From: Girardinichthys multiradiatus
Taxonomy: Eukaryota > Chordata > Actinopteri > Cyprinodontiformes > Goodeidae
DNA: 64,000 bases
Assembly (NCBI RefSeq): GCF_021462225.1
Contig: NC_061795.1
Span: forward strand, 1,999,001 to 2,063,000
Direction of reading: 5' to 3'
Positions 47,418 to 59,200 of this stretch are shown here, piece after piece; position 1 is the first letter of the stretch, and every line of letters starts with the position of its first letter. The notes under the pieces were generated by a model that ran no database searches, was not told the origin of the DNA, and saw only the letters and a list, made by a program, of their open reading frames with translations. The position numbers and the translations under genes are program-made.

Positions 47418-49457
47418 TCAGGGTGGTTTCCGGGCTTTGTTAACAAGGCTGGTGGCAGATGGGAAAAAACTGTTCTTGTGGCGTGAGGTTTTGGTCCGGA
47501 TGGACCGCAGCCTCCTGCCAGAGGGGAGAGTTTCAAAGAGTCTGTGACCAGGGTGGGAGGGATCAGCCAGAATCTTCCCTGCCCGCTTCAGGGTCCTGGA
47601 GGTGTACAGTTCCTGGAGCGACAGTAGACTGCAGCCAATCACCTTCTCAGCAGACCGAATGACACGCTGCAGCCTGCCCTTATCCTTGGCTGTAGCAGCG
47701 GCGTACCAGATGGTGATGGAGGAGGTGAAGATGGACTCAATGATGGTTGTGTAGAAGTGCACCATCATAGTCTTTGGCAGGTTGAATTTCTTCAGCTGCC
47801 GCAGGAAGAACATCCTCTGCTGGGCTTTCTTGATGAGGGAGCTGATGTTTGGCTCCCACTTGAGATCCTGGGAGATGATGGTTCCCAGGAAGCGGAAAGA
47901 TTCCACAGTGTCAATTGTGGAGTCACAGAGGGTGATGGGGGCAGGTGGGGCTGGGTTCTGCCTGAAGTCCACAACCATCTCCACTGTCTTTAGAGCGTTG
48001 AGCTCAAGGTTGTTCTGGCTGCACCAGTCCAACAGATGGTCCACCTCCCATCTGTACGCGGACTCGTCACCATCAGAGATGAGTCCGATCAGGGTGGTGT
48101 CGTCCGCAAACTTCAGAAGCTTGACAGACTGGTGACTGGAGGTGCAGCTGTTGGTGTACAGGGAGAAGAGCAGAGGAGAGAGAACACAGCCTTGGGGGGA
48201 ACCGGTGCTGATGGTCAGGGAGTCAGAGACGTGCTTCCCCAGCCTCACGCGCTGCTTCCTGTCAGACAGGAAGTCAGTGATCCACCTACAGGTGGAGTCG
48301 GGCACACTCAGCTGGGAGAGCTTCTCCTGTAGCAGAACTGGGACGATGGTGTTGAAGGCAGAGCTGAAATCCACAAACAGGATCCTGGCGTAGGTTCCTG
48401 TGGAGTCCAGGTGCTGGAGGATGAAGTGAAGGGCTAGGTTGACTGCATCATCTACAGACCTGTTGGCTCTGTAGGCAAACTGCAGGGGGTCCAGGAGGGG
48501 GTCGGTGATGTCTTTTAGGTGTGAGAGCACAAGGCGCTCAAAGGACTTCATCACCACAGAGGTCAGGGTGACGGGTCTGAAGTCATTAAGCCCTGTGGTC
48601 CTTGGCTTCTTGGGAACAGGGACGATGGTGGAGGACTTGAAGCAGGCTGGCACATGACATGTCTCCAGTGAGGTGTTAAAAATGTCTGTGAAGACTGGAG
48701 ACAGCTGATCAGCGCAGTGCTTCAGGCTGGCTGGTGAGACAGAATCCGGACCAGCAGCTTTCCGGGGGTTCTGTTTACTGAAGAGTTTGTTGACGTCCCT
48801 CTCCTGGATGGAAAGAGCCGTCCTCGGCGTGGGTAGGGGGCTGGTGGGGGGGAACTTCAGGGTGGGAGTTGGAGGTGCCAAGGCCCCTCTTGAGGTTGGG
48901 GAGATGGGGGTGGTGGATTGTGGCTGCAGCTGTTGGGGGGTGTCGTGGGGGATGGTTGCAGGACTGTCCCTTTGTCTTTCAAAGCGGCAGTAGAACTCGT
49001 TCAGGTCGTTGACGAGGCGTCGGTCGTTGATGGAGTGGGGGGCTTTCGGCTTGTAGTTGGTGATTTGCTTGAGCCCTTTCCAGACAGACGCAGAGTCGTT
49101 GGCTGAGAACTGGTTTTGGAGCTTCTCAGAGTACAGTCGTTTAGCCTCTTTCACTGCCTTGCCAAACTTGTACTTTGCCTCTCTGTATATGTCTTTGTCC
49201 CCACTCCTGAAGGCCTTTTCCTTATCCAGTCTTAACCTTCTGAGTTTAGCTGTGAACCAGGGTTTGTCATTGTTGTAACTCACCCTGGTGCATGATGGTA
49301 CACAGCTGTCCTCACAGAAGCTGATGTAGGAAGTCACAGCCTCTGTGTACTCGTCCAGACTGTTGGTAGTAGTCCTGAACACATCCCAGTCTGTACAGCC
49401 TAAACACGCCTGGAGATTCTCCACAGCCTCACTGCTCCACTTCCTTGATGTCCTCAC
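47418..49457 (-). CDS. Rex1/Babar-like LINE reverse transcriptase (679-aa open frame)
   Basis: Long open frame with the region between endonuclease and RT ([20 protein letters not shown]), then [59 protein letters not shown], catalytic [31 protein letters not shown] and [10 protein letters not shown] with the two Asp of the ADD box. The C-terminal [20 protein letters not shown] and [20 protein letters not shown] complete it. RT appears intact. The endonuclease lies in another frame just upstream, separated by a frameshift near 49460-49490. Confidence 0.93.
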   Translation of the reverse strand: MRTSRKWSSEAVENLQACLGCTDWDVFRTTTNSLDEYTEAVTSYISFCEDSCVPSCTRVSYNNDKPWFTAKLRRLRLDKEKAFRSGDKDIYREAKYKFGKAVKEAKRLYSEKLQNQFSANDSASVWKGLKQITNYKPKAPHSINDRRLVNDLNEFYCRFERQRDSPATIPHDTPQQLQPQSTTPISPTSRGALAPPTPTLKFPPTSPLPTPRTALSIQERDVNKLFSKQNPRKAAGPDSVSPASLKHCADQLSPVFTDIFNTSLETCHVPACFKSSTIVPVPKKPRTTGLNDFRPVTLTSVVMKSFERLVLSHLKDITDPLLDPLQFAYRANRSVDDAVNLALHFILQHLDSTGTYARILFVDFSSAFNTIVPVLLQEKLSQLSVPDSTCRWITDFLSDRKQRVRLGKHVSDSLTISTGSPQGCVLSPLLFSLYTNSCTSSHQSVKLLKFADDTTLIGLISDGDESAYRWEVDHLLDWCSQNNLELNALKTVEMVVDFRQNPAPPAPITLCDSTIDTVESFRFLGTIISQDLKWEPNISSLIKKAQQRMFFLRQLKKFNLPKTMMVHFYTTIIESIFTSSITIWYAAATAKDKGRLQRVIRSAEKVIGCSLLSLQELYTSRTLKRAGKILADPSHPGHRLFETLPSGRRLRSIRTKTSRHKNSFFPSATSLVNKARKPP

Positions 49458-49487
49458 AACAGGTTTGCAGAGCTTTAGTTTCTGCCT

Positions 49488-49853
49488 TTATGCAGGAATC
49501 AGGTGGACCATGATGTGGTCGGATTGGCCCAGTGCAGCACGTGGGACGGCGTGATAAGCGTCTCTGATGGTGGTGTAACAGTGATCCAGAATGTTGTCCT
49601 CTCTGGTCGGACATTTTATAAACTGTCTATATTTGGGGAGTTCGTGGGTGAGATTACCTTTGTTAAAGTCGCCAACGACGATAACTAAGGAGTCCGGCTT
49701 GGTCCGCTCCACACTCAGTATCTGGTCGGCGAGCATGCGCTGTGCGACCTGCACGTTAGCTTGCGGCGGGATGTAAACACCGATCAGGATGAACGAAGCG
49801 AACTCACATGAGGTGGTACAACCTCTATTTAAAACCCCTTGACTGGATTCCAC
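49488..49853 (-). pseudogene. LINE endonuclease C-terminal part, frameshifted from RT
   Basis: APE-type endonuclease blocks: FILIGVYIPPQANVQVA, VIVVGDFNKGNL (Asp/Asn pair) and [11 protein letters not shown] (catalytic Ser-Asp-His). The N-terminal half is missing because the element is truncated at about 49855, and the frame shifts before the RT open frame. Confidence 0.85.
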
Positions 49854-49929
49854 AAATTTTGCTAAGGCCTAGTCCCATTTCTATACTCTCATTCATCTGC
49901 ACAGACATTGAGAAGATAGTGCACAGTTA

Positions 49930-50190
49930 GTTAACTTTCTTCTTTAGGAATATGGCATTCTTAAGGTTTTTCAATCCGGTTTTTAAAACTCTCAACAGCA
50001 CTGAATCGGCTAATTTAAACGTTTTTAACAATATCTTTTTAGCTACTGATCCTGATGACAGGGTCATCACTGTACTTTTAGATTTAACGGTTGCATTTGA
50101 CATAGTGGGCCATAATAGACTGCTATCTCGCTTAGAGCAGTGGGTGGGAATCAGGGGGATTGCTCTGGAGTGGTTCAATGTTGGGACCCC
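49930..50190 (+). pseudogene. L2-like LINE, left piece of a split copy
   Basis: Frame 49952-50190: FFNPVFKTLNSTESA, ITVLLDLTVAFDIVGHNRLL and WVGIRGIALEWF, the RT blocks that precede the GVPQGS block. It stops abruptly after EWF; the following RT blocks are found 3.7 kb away at 53866. Left limit uncertain next to the Rex1-like LINE. Confidence 0.7.
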
Positions 50191-50534
50191 AGCCATGGGT
50201 TACAACAAGGATGAACATGGACTCTGAACTCTACACTTCAAACCCTGCGAGCAGAACAGCCAAAAACAAACCAGGGCCTTAACACTGTTGGCCCATGGAT
50301 TCCTGCATTAAAAAAAGTGTTGACAGGATTAATTTATTCAATACAATTATTTGTTCACAGTATGTTTGATTATATTCCATTGCTATATGATCACACAGCA
50401 AAAGGCACTGAAATAACAAAACTAAATACAAGACACATAAACACATAACAATTAGGAAAATCGTGTCAAAATCCTACCTCAGCCTGTGATCTGCCTCTTT
50501 GGGTTTCCATTCTGCATTGGGAAGAAAATATATA

Positions 50535-52082
50535 CACTGCTCAAAAAACTAAAGGGAACACTCAAATAACACATCCTAGATCTGAATGAATGAAATATTC
50601 TCATTGAATATTTTGTTCTGTACAAAGTTGAATGTGCTGACAACATAATCACACAAAAATCATCAATCAAATTTATTAACCAATGGAGGCCTGGATTTGG
50701 AGTCACACACAAAATTAAAGTGTAAAAACACACTACAGGCTGATCCAACTTTGATGTAATGTCCTTAAAACAAGTCAAAATGAGGCTCAGTATTGTGTGT
50801 GACCTCCATGTTCCTGTATGACCTCCTTACAACGCCTGGATATGCTCCTGATGAGACGGTGGATGGTCTCCTGAGGGATCTCCTCCCAGACCTGGACTAA
50901 AGCATCCAACTCCTGGACAGTCTGTGGTGCAACGTGATGTTGGTGGATGGAGCGAGACATGATGTCCCAGATGTGCTCAATCAGATTCAGGTCTGGGGAA
51001 CGGGCGGGCCAGTCCATAGCTTCAATGTCTTCATCTTGCAGGAACTGCTGACACTCTCCAGCCACATGAGGTCTAGCATTGTCCTGCATTAGGAGGAACC
51101 CAGGACCAACCGCACCAGCATATGGTCTCACAAGGGGTCTGAGGATCTCATCTCGGTACCTAATGGCAGTCAGGTTACCTCTGGCGAGCACATGGAAAGA
51201 AATGCCACCCCACACCATTACTGACCCACTACCAAACCAGTCATGCTGAAGGATGTTGCAGGCAGCAGATCTCTCTCCACGGTGTCTCCAGACTCTGTCA
51301 CGTCTGTCACATGTGCTCAGTGTGAACCTGCTTTCATCTGTGAAGACCACAGGGCGCCAGTGGTGAATTTGCCAATCCTGGTGTTCTCTGGCAAATGCCA
51401 AGCGTCCTGCACGGTGTTGGGCTGTGAGCACCACCCCCATTTGTGGACGTCGGGCCCTCATACCATCCTCATGGAGTCGGTTTCTAACCGTTTGTGCAGA
51501 CACATGCACATTTGTGGCCTGCTGGAGGTCATCTTGCAGGGCTCTGGCAGTGCTCCTCCTGTTCCTCCTTGTACAAAGGTGGAGGTAGCGGTCCTGCTGC
51601 TGGGTTATTGCCCTCCTACGGCCTCCTCCACATCTCCTGGTGTACTGGCCTGTCTCCTTGTAGCGCCTCCAGGCTCTGGACACTACGCTGACAGACACAG
51701 CAAACCTTCTTGTCACAGCTCGCATTGATGTGCCATCCTGGATGAGCTGCACTACCTGAGCCACTTGTGTGGGTTGTAGAGTCCGTCTCATGCTACCACG
51801 AGTGTGAAAGCACCACCAACATTCAAAAGTGACCAAAACATCAGCCAGAAAGCATAGGTACTGAGAAGTGGTCTGTGGTCCCCACCTGCAGAACCACTCC
51901 TTTATTGAGTGTCTTGCTAATCGCCAAAGATTTCATCCTGTTGTCTTTTCTATTTGAACAACAAGATGTGAAATTGATTGTTAATCAGTGTTGCTTCCTA
52001 AGTGGACAGTTTGATTTCACAGAAGTTTGATTTACTTGGACTTATATTGTGTTAAGTGTTCCCTTTACTTTTTTGAGCAGTG
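50535..52082 (-). mobile_element. Tc1-like transposon, family B, copy 2 (complete)
   Basis: 1548 bp with TA at 50533-50534 and 52083-52084, ends cactgctcaaaaaactaaag and gagcagtg. It is nearly identical to copy 1 at 19657. It lies in the interval that splits the L2 element. Confidence 0.95.
50787..51836 (-). CDS. Tc1-like transposase, family B copy 2 (intact)
   Basis: Same layout and length as the copy at 19915: helix-turn-helix [17 protein letters not shown], basic GGGRRRA region, SVMVWGGIS, and catalytic D in VFTDESRF, D in MQDNARPH, E in NLIEHIWD. 34 residues separate the last two. It differs from copy 1 at scattered positions only (for example SVVSRAW against SVVFRAW), without any stop or frameshift. 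The likely true start is the Met at residue 16 (MRRTLQPTQ). Confidence 0.95.
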   Translation of the reverse strand: MVTFECWWCFHTRGSMRRTLQPTQVAQVVQLIQDGTSMRAVTRRFAVSVSVVSRAWRRYKETGQYTRRCGGGRRRAITQQQDRYLHLCTRRNRRSTARALQDDLQQATNVHVSAQTVRNRLHEDGMRARRPQMGVVLTAQHRAGRLAFAREHQDWQIHHWRPVVFTDESRFTLSTCDRRDRVWRHRGERSAACNILQHDWFGSGSVMVWGGISFHVLARGNLTAIRYRDEILRPLVRPYAGAVGPGFLLMQDNARPHVAGECQQFLQDEDIEAMDWPARSPDLNLIEHIWDIMSRSIHQHHVAPQTVQELDALVQVWEEIPQETIHRLIRSISRRCKEVIQEHGGHTQY

Positions 52083-52084
52083 TA

Positions 52085-53860
52085 GATTTAAGACTCACGC
52101 ATTTCACTGCATTGATTATGGTTGAGAAAGAAAACATAATTTGTTATTACAGTTCAGCATCTGAGGTGTAAATTATTGTGGTCCCAATGACACACTGTGC
52201 CGCAGTATTACAGTGTTTTCCAGCTTTAGCATCGCTGCTAGCTAGTTAGTAGACATGGATGCATTACAGAACAACTTATAACATGTTGCCTCCAGCTAAA
52301 TTTGGTAGTTTGTCAAGCTCAATGCAGCTTGATTAAAGTGTGCCAATTAATAGATAAAACATAAAGTCAGACTAACATTACACACAAGTGTAGTTTATGT
52401 ACAATTTTTTTTATTGAAATAATTTTTTATTTGATTAAATACAATTTTTTTGGTTGAAATTACCTTTTGTTTGATTGAATAGCATTTTTTGGTTGAAATT
52501 CCTTTTTCCTTTGATTGATTAATAAAAAGACAATTTTCCCTCCATACCCCTATAGCTACTGAGAGTAGCTGCAACGCTAGTCCCTTTGTTAATGCCCACA
52601 TGTGGATTGCCGGGACAGTTTTGCTTCCCTCAACTCATTGCCCAGGATATCTTTTTTTAAAGAACTGTTCACGTAAGAGGTGGGGTTTGGGCAGAGAAGA
52701 TTGGTCTAGAATGAAATACACTAAATAATGTTTGTTTTATGACGTTTTTTTTTTTTTATCTAAGTGCTAGCAGATTAACTACTCAGCTAAATATGTGTTT
52801 TGTGTTGTTTTTAAAGTTAAGACAAACTTTATTTAAAGGGTGTTTTTTTGTTTTTTAAATACAGATCGGCATAATGCTCCGTGAACGCTTATGCAGTTTT
52901 AATCCTTTTATCAATGGTATTTTAAAGGTACATTTTCGACTTTAAAAAAGCTATAGGCTTCCCTTTTGTTAGCTCCAACTGCTAACGGCTAAGGTAACAC
53001 GTGACTCGCCACCATCTAATGAGTCCGTTAAGAATCATTTATCCAGAATGGTTGTTAGTTTCCAATCTAGGAAAATATTTCCCTAAATATTATTTTGCTA
53101 AATGTGATGGCTAAATAAAAACGAGTTAAGAATCATTTATCCAGGAAGGTTGTTGTTTTTTTTTCAAAGTAATGTTTTCTTAAATATTATTTTTAATTTT
53201 ATAACAATAGTTTCTTAAATATTATTTTAATACTTTCTTAATATTTCCTGAAATATTATTGTACTAAATAAAGACCGCTAATTAAACACCATCGAAAATT
53301 TGTCATTCTTTAAAATATTATTTTATTAAAATGTTTTATCTGATCTTGCATTGTGAATGGTGGTTTGAAAGTATAAGAATTACTGTCTAAGTTCCACGAT
53401 TAACTCAACCTCATTCCAGGATTTCTCAAAATAATCCTTGGTTCTCAAACATAAAAAAAACATTGAATGGTAATGTTGCACCACCATGGTTTTTAACCAA
53501 ATTTCATCCACTTGTTCATATTGTACATAGTTCGTTGGTCTGCATTATTCTTTCATTTTGCCTGGTAGTTTTAGCTGGATTGTTCTAGGATACTAAAGAG
53601 TTTGTCGATTGAAATATGTTTGGCTTTGAGTTGACTTATTTTTGTTAAATTCTTTTTTAAGAAATTGTGTGAATTTATTCCACGTATGTACAGATTTTTG
53701 CTGTTCAGTAATGCCAGAGCTTGGCTCACCCCTTTCTCTATTGTCCTAATACCACCACCTTATTGGGCTCGTATTCACAGGACAACTGACCAAATTATTA
53801 TTTAATAAAATATGAATATTAAATAATAAAATCATAATAATTACAACATTTAAGAAACAA
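52085..53860. other. AT-rich sequence of unknown nature within the split L2
   Basis: About 1.8 kb, very AT-rich, with repeated tttggttgaaatt units at about 52450-52500 and a 30-bp direct repeat (gttaagaatcatttatccag) at 53027 and 53125. No coding potential. It is probably part of whatever split the L2 LINE, but I see no matching inverted ends. Confidence 0.5.
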
Positions 53861-53865
53861 AAAAT

Positions 53866-54960
53866 TCTGCGTCAGTCTTGGTGAGACAGTATTGTCCTCT
53901 GCTCCACATTCTTGTGGGTCTCTACCAGGCTTGGTTTTAGGACCTCTTCTTTTCCCAATCTGTCTACTCCCACTTGTTTTCATACTGAAAAAACATGGTA
54001 TTTCATTCCCTTGCTACACAGATGACAGTCAGATCTATATCTGCCTTAAAGGTCAAATGCATACTCTACCAATCTGCTTACTAGGTGTCTTGACAACATA
54101 AAGGCCTGGATGACACTTGACTTTAAATCTTATTGAACACAAGACTGAAGTGATGGTTTTTGGAGGCAGTACCGGGCCCTCTGCTGTGGATTTAGGGTTC
54201 ATGACCCAGTACAGCAAGCAGTTTGTGAGGAATCTGGGGGCCAAACTGGATTCAGAGCTCAAATTAGACAGCCAGATCAAGGCAGGTATTAAGAGCGGTT
54301 TTTGAGGCAGCAGGCTAAAATAAAGCCCATCCTCCGAAGGAAGCACTTTGAGACAGTAACATGCACTTTTCACAACCAGGCTGCATTACTGTAATGCACC
54401 TTACATGGGGGTTAGTGGGACCTCAACTGACCAGCTGCAGAGGGTCCAAAATGCTGCTGCATGATTTGGCACACGTAAACCCAAGCACATTTCCAAAGTT
54501 TTGTCTTCACTACACTGCCTGTGCATTTTAGGATCCATTTTAAAATGATTTTATTTGGTTTTAAATCTTTAAATGGCCTAAACCCACCCTACCTTTCTGA
54601 GCTGCTGCACCCCTACAAACTTACCTGGCCTCTCAAATCAGCTGACCAGCTGCTCTTGAGTTTCCCCAAAACTAGGCTTAAGTTCAAGGGGAAATATGCT
54701 TTTAGTGTAGCAGCTCCCAAACTGGTGAACAAATTGCCCATTCATATTAAACAGGCCTCTTCTTTGTCTGCCTTTAAAATCATGTTCCTTGGCTTTTAAC
54801 GTTTAGCTTATTTCATTTTATTCCATTTTATTTTCCTTAACTCTAGATTTTTTATGGATCTTTTATTTGATATTGTGTTTTATTTTGACGTTGTACAGCA
54901 CTTTGATTTGCTGCTGTGTTTGAAGGTGCTCTACAAACAAAGTTGGATTGAGCTTTATTG
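53866..54960 (+). pseudogene. L2-like LINE, right piece of the split copy
   Basis: Takes up the L2 RT where the piece at 49930-50190 stops: a damaged GVPQGS block (CGSLPGLVLGPLLFPICLLP), then ISFPCYTDDSQIY with the TDD form of the ADD box, and the C-terminal FKSLNGLNPPYLSELLHPYK and FSVAAPKLVNKLPIHIKQAS (54521-54799). Frames change at least three times. Its 3' UTR runs to about 54950. Confidence 0.75.
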
Positions 54961-55345
54961 TTCCTTCTGCTTAAAAGCTTTCTGAAGATGCTGATTTTAT
55001 TTTCCAGCAGGACTTGACAACTGCCTACACTGCCAAAAGTACCAATACCTGGTTTAAAGACCATGGTATCACTGTTTGTTTGGCCAGCAAAGTAGCCTGA
55101 CTTAAATCCCATAAAGCCTATGGAATATTGTCAAGACAAAGACAAGTGACAGCACTGATGCAGTAATTCATCTGAAAGCCCTGACCAAGTATTCAGTGCG
55201 TATACTAAGTATTCAGTAGGCCAACTTTTCTGTATTTGAAATCACTTATTAGTTGGTCTCATATAATATTCTCATTTAATGAGAAACTGGATTTTGGGTT
55301 TTCATCAACTGTAAGCAATAGTGCACAAAAATAGAAATAAAACAC
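54958..55345 (+). mobile_element. Tc1-like remnant (family A-like), right part only
   Basis: Readable as a damaged C-terminal transposase part (FQQDLTTAYTAKSTNTWFKD, with the second Asp) followed by a terminal-repeat-like stretch, gattttgggttttcatcaac. No left end present. Confidence 0.6.
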
Positions 55346-56000
55346 TTTTAATAAATAAACTGTGGGCAAGGAGCCTGTGTTCCACAGTTTTAATTGAAAT
55401 AAATTCACTTTTTGATGATGCTGTAGTATATTGAGATGTACCTTATGTACCAAAGGTGGGGTTAAATGTATTGCTGGTATCTTTTGGCCTAATGAGAAAA
55501 CAGATATTTTAAACAAAGGACAAAATTACGGGTAAGTTATTTTATTCTTTGAAGCATTTCTTGCATTATAAACATTTATTGTTTATAAAACATTTTCAAA
55601 CTTATTTTTTTTAAGTGGAAAGGCAACAAAAAACGCCATATTGGAAGGACTTGTATGCTAGCATACTGAGCTAACCTAAGCTTTTCCCTGATAGCAACTT
55701 TAGAAGCGATAAAACGGTATTTTAAGAAACAGCTATAGTTTGGGTTAAATGTAGACTAATTTTAGAACAGGCTTTTAATAAAATTGGTTGATATCCTTCA
55801 ATTGTATATATTTTTTTCTGATCAGTGGGTGACTTTTTTAAATTCAGCTAGCTGTAGCTGTTAATATCATTGCTTTGAATATAAAACAGTAGCCTTTTTT
55901 ATATCTCAGTTAAAACTACTTTTTATTCCCTCTCTGGAAGTCAGACTTTTTCCAACCCTCATGGTTCATTTTATTTTACAATGCGTCCCTTCCACGCTTT
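55346..56000. other. Spacer upstream of swap70
   Basis: AT-rich sequence. No feature recognised. Confidence 0.45.
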
Positions 56001-56258
56001 GAACCATATTAGTAAGTAGCTTTAACCCGTTTTTGCAGCGGAAGCTCATTGATAAATGATTGTGGCTCTCTCTCGCTGAGCGGTGCTGCAGTTCTTCGCT
56101 CCGCTTCATCAACATCATTATGCCAGACACTGAGTGTCATGTGATCCTGCCTCTGTGTCCACAGGAGACAGCGCACAGAGACAGAACCGGGCGACGACAC
56201 AGTCACAGAGAGGACAGGAGAAAGGAGTGAATAAAAAGACAAGTCACCTTTCGGTATC
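56000..56258 (+). promoter_or_regulatory. swap70: Probable swap70 promoter and 5' UTR
   Basis: GC content rises just upstream of the swap70 ATG, with an inverted E-box-like tcatgtgatc at about 56138 and a purine-rich leader (gagaggacaggagaaaggag). No TATA box. The start site is not determinable from sequence. Confidence 0.4.
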
Positions 56259-59200
56259 ATGACGCTGCGGGACGAGCTTTTAAAGTCTATATGGCATGCG
56301 TTTACAGCTCTGGATGTGGATAAGAGCGGGAAAGTCTCCAAATCTCAGCTGAAAGTAAGTTTCTCAAGTTTCACCACCGCACTTTTTTATTTTCTTTTGT
56401 ATTGATTAGCTGACAGCAGTGCTTTTGGACAATGATTCTCTCCATTTCTGGAATGTTTGCCTTGTTTTTCATGCCGACCGCGTCTCTTCCTCCTCTGAGG
56501 ACACAGGGCGCCTCTGTTGGAAAGCAGCAGAGACGCACCTGTGATGGATAGACTGGCAACTTGAGGCTGTTTCCGTGGGAAGAAAAACCCATCACGAATC
56601 TCAACGTAAAACATGGCTTTTGGGATGACGACAGTAAACGTGCTCGGGGATTTCTTCCTTTCAATGCATTTAGACTAGTTGGAGAGCCAAACACAACAGC
56701 GACGTTTAGGGAAAGTTTTCTGCAACTAATTTTTACGGTGTATGCACTATGACATCTTATATACTGATGGTGCAGCTGAGTGCCAACCAGGCACCGTTGA
56801 ACAACAATAAAAGTCAACAGCGAGTTCAGCTGGCTGGGATTCTGCAGAGAGAAAAAAATGTGTGGCCGTGACGGACTACTTTCTTGTCTTGTGAAATCGC
56901 TGAAACTGCCTTTACTTGGTTGCAGGACATTTGCTCTCAACTTGATTACACTAATGTACCATTTAGGCCACAGCTCCTTTTAAGATCTATTGGTGAAAAT
57001 CCTCTCAACCCCCAAGTTTTATATCCCTTCTTACAACTCTTGGTGGTTCTTAATAATACATAAATTTAGTCTAAATGGGAGACTGGGAAAAAAAAAACAA
57101 TAAGAAGTCCAGTTTGCCACATGCCATGAGGCGGGCACAGCAAAAAAAGTGTGGAAGAAAGTGCCAGATGAGATGAGACCAACATTTAACTTTGTTGTCT
57201 GTATTTAAAATCTTTTCACCTTGAACACACCAATCCTGGAGTGAACTATGGTGGTGGCAGCATCATGAGGTGGGGATGCTTTTCTCCTGCTGGTCAGACT
57301 TGATGGAATTATTAGAGTTTTCCTGGCAGAAAAACCGCTAAAGACTCGACTGGGACGAAGGTTCATCTTTCAGCAGGACAACACTAAACATACAGCCAGA
57401 GCTACAGTGGTACGATTTAGATCAAAGTACATTCTCATGTTACAATGTCCCAGTTAAAGTCCAGACCTCAAACTAATTAAGAATGTGTGGCAAGACTTGA
57501 ACATTGCTGTTCACAGATGCTCGCCATCTAATTTTGCGCTATTGTGTAAAGACTAGGCAATCATTTATAGTCGGACTCCAAAAGTGTGGGAGCGAAGGAT
57601 AATTTTCCATAGTGTTGACTCAGGCAGGCTAAATACAAATGCACGCCGCAAACGTTTTAAACTTTTATTTGAAAACCATGTATTTTTTACCTCCACTGCA
57701 CAATAATGCACTGCTTTGTGTTGGTCTATCACATAAAATCTCCATCAAATACATTATTGTTGTATTTAATGTATATTATCCTACATTAAATCCAAAGTTT
57801 ATCTCTTTAAATTTAAAAAGTTTAAAGAGATATTTATACTTTTGCAAAATACTCATTATTCCCCCTAAGCTACTCAACACCTGGGATCTTATCTACACCA
57901 CAGGAACTGCAGCTGATTGCATTTCTTGAAACCGTTTACTATATTTTTGCTATAGATCAGGGATGTCAAAGTCAAATACACCGAGAGCCAAAAAAACAAA
58001 TTTGCTACAAGCCAAGGGCCAGACTGGTTCAATGTTTATTAAAACATATTGAAATGATTGCACATAGCCTATTGAACCAAGACCTAACACAGAGTACATT
58101 ATTTAATAATTAAATGAATAAAGCAATATTTTGTTATGGCTCTGTCAGTAACCTCAAGGGGAAACATTTTCAACAGGCAAACAGCAAAAAATTGAATTGG
58201 TTTGAAAAACAAAGTATGTTTCTTAATATCAAGATGAATACATAAATAAAAGTGCGTGCATTATAAACTTTATATTGCATTATATTCTTTCATTACCGCC
58301 ACACTTTCTCCACATAGAAGACACACAGGTTTGCCTTTTACCTCCGTGAACATGTACTCTGCCTCCCACCTGGCTTGAAACTCCCTGTTCTCAGCGTCCA
58401 CCTTACGTTTAACCATGTTTGAGGAGGGGGGTACCTGAAAGTTGATCTCTGCTGTGATTGCTGATGAACAATGAAGCCGCTTGTGCGCGCTACAGGGACT
58501 TTGCGGACTACCGTTGCATTGTGGGGAATGTAGTGTTGGTGCGTGCAAAACGCCAGCGGGCGGCTGTGGCCTGCGGGCCGGTTCTAATAGTAATTAAATA
58601 TCATCCAGGGGGCCATAGATAATTAATTCCGGCCCGCGGGCCTTGACTTTGACATATGTACTATAGGGTAACGGCTTTCACTTTGCAAATACATATTTAA
58701 CTATATAACTAGATGTTGATTGCTTAGCAGGGTTTGGACATTCATTGATGTGTCTAAGCTCATGACTTGTAGGCAACTGTGAGTGCATGAACATAGGAAT
58801 ACATCACAATCACCTGCTATCACCAAAAATAACTTGGATATAATAACATGTCTCCCATACAAAATCATAACACTTTACATTAGTCACAGATGTGGTCTAA
58901 ATACAGCTAGATAAAAAGCCAGTGGAAGATACTGTATGTTATCATTTACTGTCTTCATGTTTTTGAGGAAGTCCTGAGAACTTTGCCCGGAAATGTTGGG
59001 TTTCCAGTACCTTGAAAAAACGATTGATGTCCCTAACCCCTTTCTCATATTTTATGACGAGCACACGATAATGTATTTTAGGTGGGATTTACGTGATAAC
59101 CAGCACAAAGTGGTGTAAAGAAGATGGTAAAGAATACATGGTTTTCTATTTTTTTTTAAACATTAAATCTGAAAAGCATTGCATGCACTTGTAATTTGCC

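Larger units (their letters stand above)
47075..49855 (-). mobile_element. Rex1/Babar-like LINE, 5'-truncated
   Basis: The 3' end on + reads atcagaatcagaatcagaaa followed by gctttattgccaagtac, a hallmark of a fish CR1/Rex1-group LINE. The body runs through RT and into the C-terminal half of the endonuclease, then stops near 49855, so the copy is 5'-truncated at about 2.8 kb. It contains a 26-nt G run in its 3' UTR. Confidence 0.85.

Noticed and set aside
47269..47547. Gly-rich 92-aa frame
   Set aside because: Driven by the G homopolymer in a LINE 3' UTR.
56371..56940. 189-aa minus-strand frame next to swap70 exon 1
   Set aside because: No recognisable domain; it lies in the intron antisense to swap70, without splice or family support.
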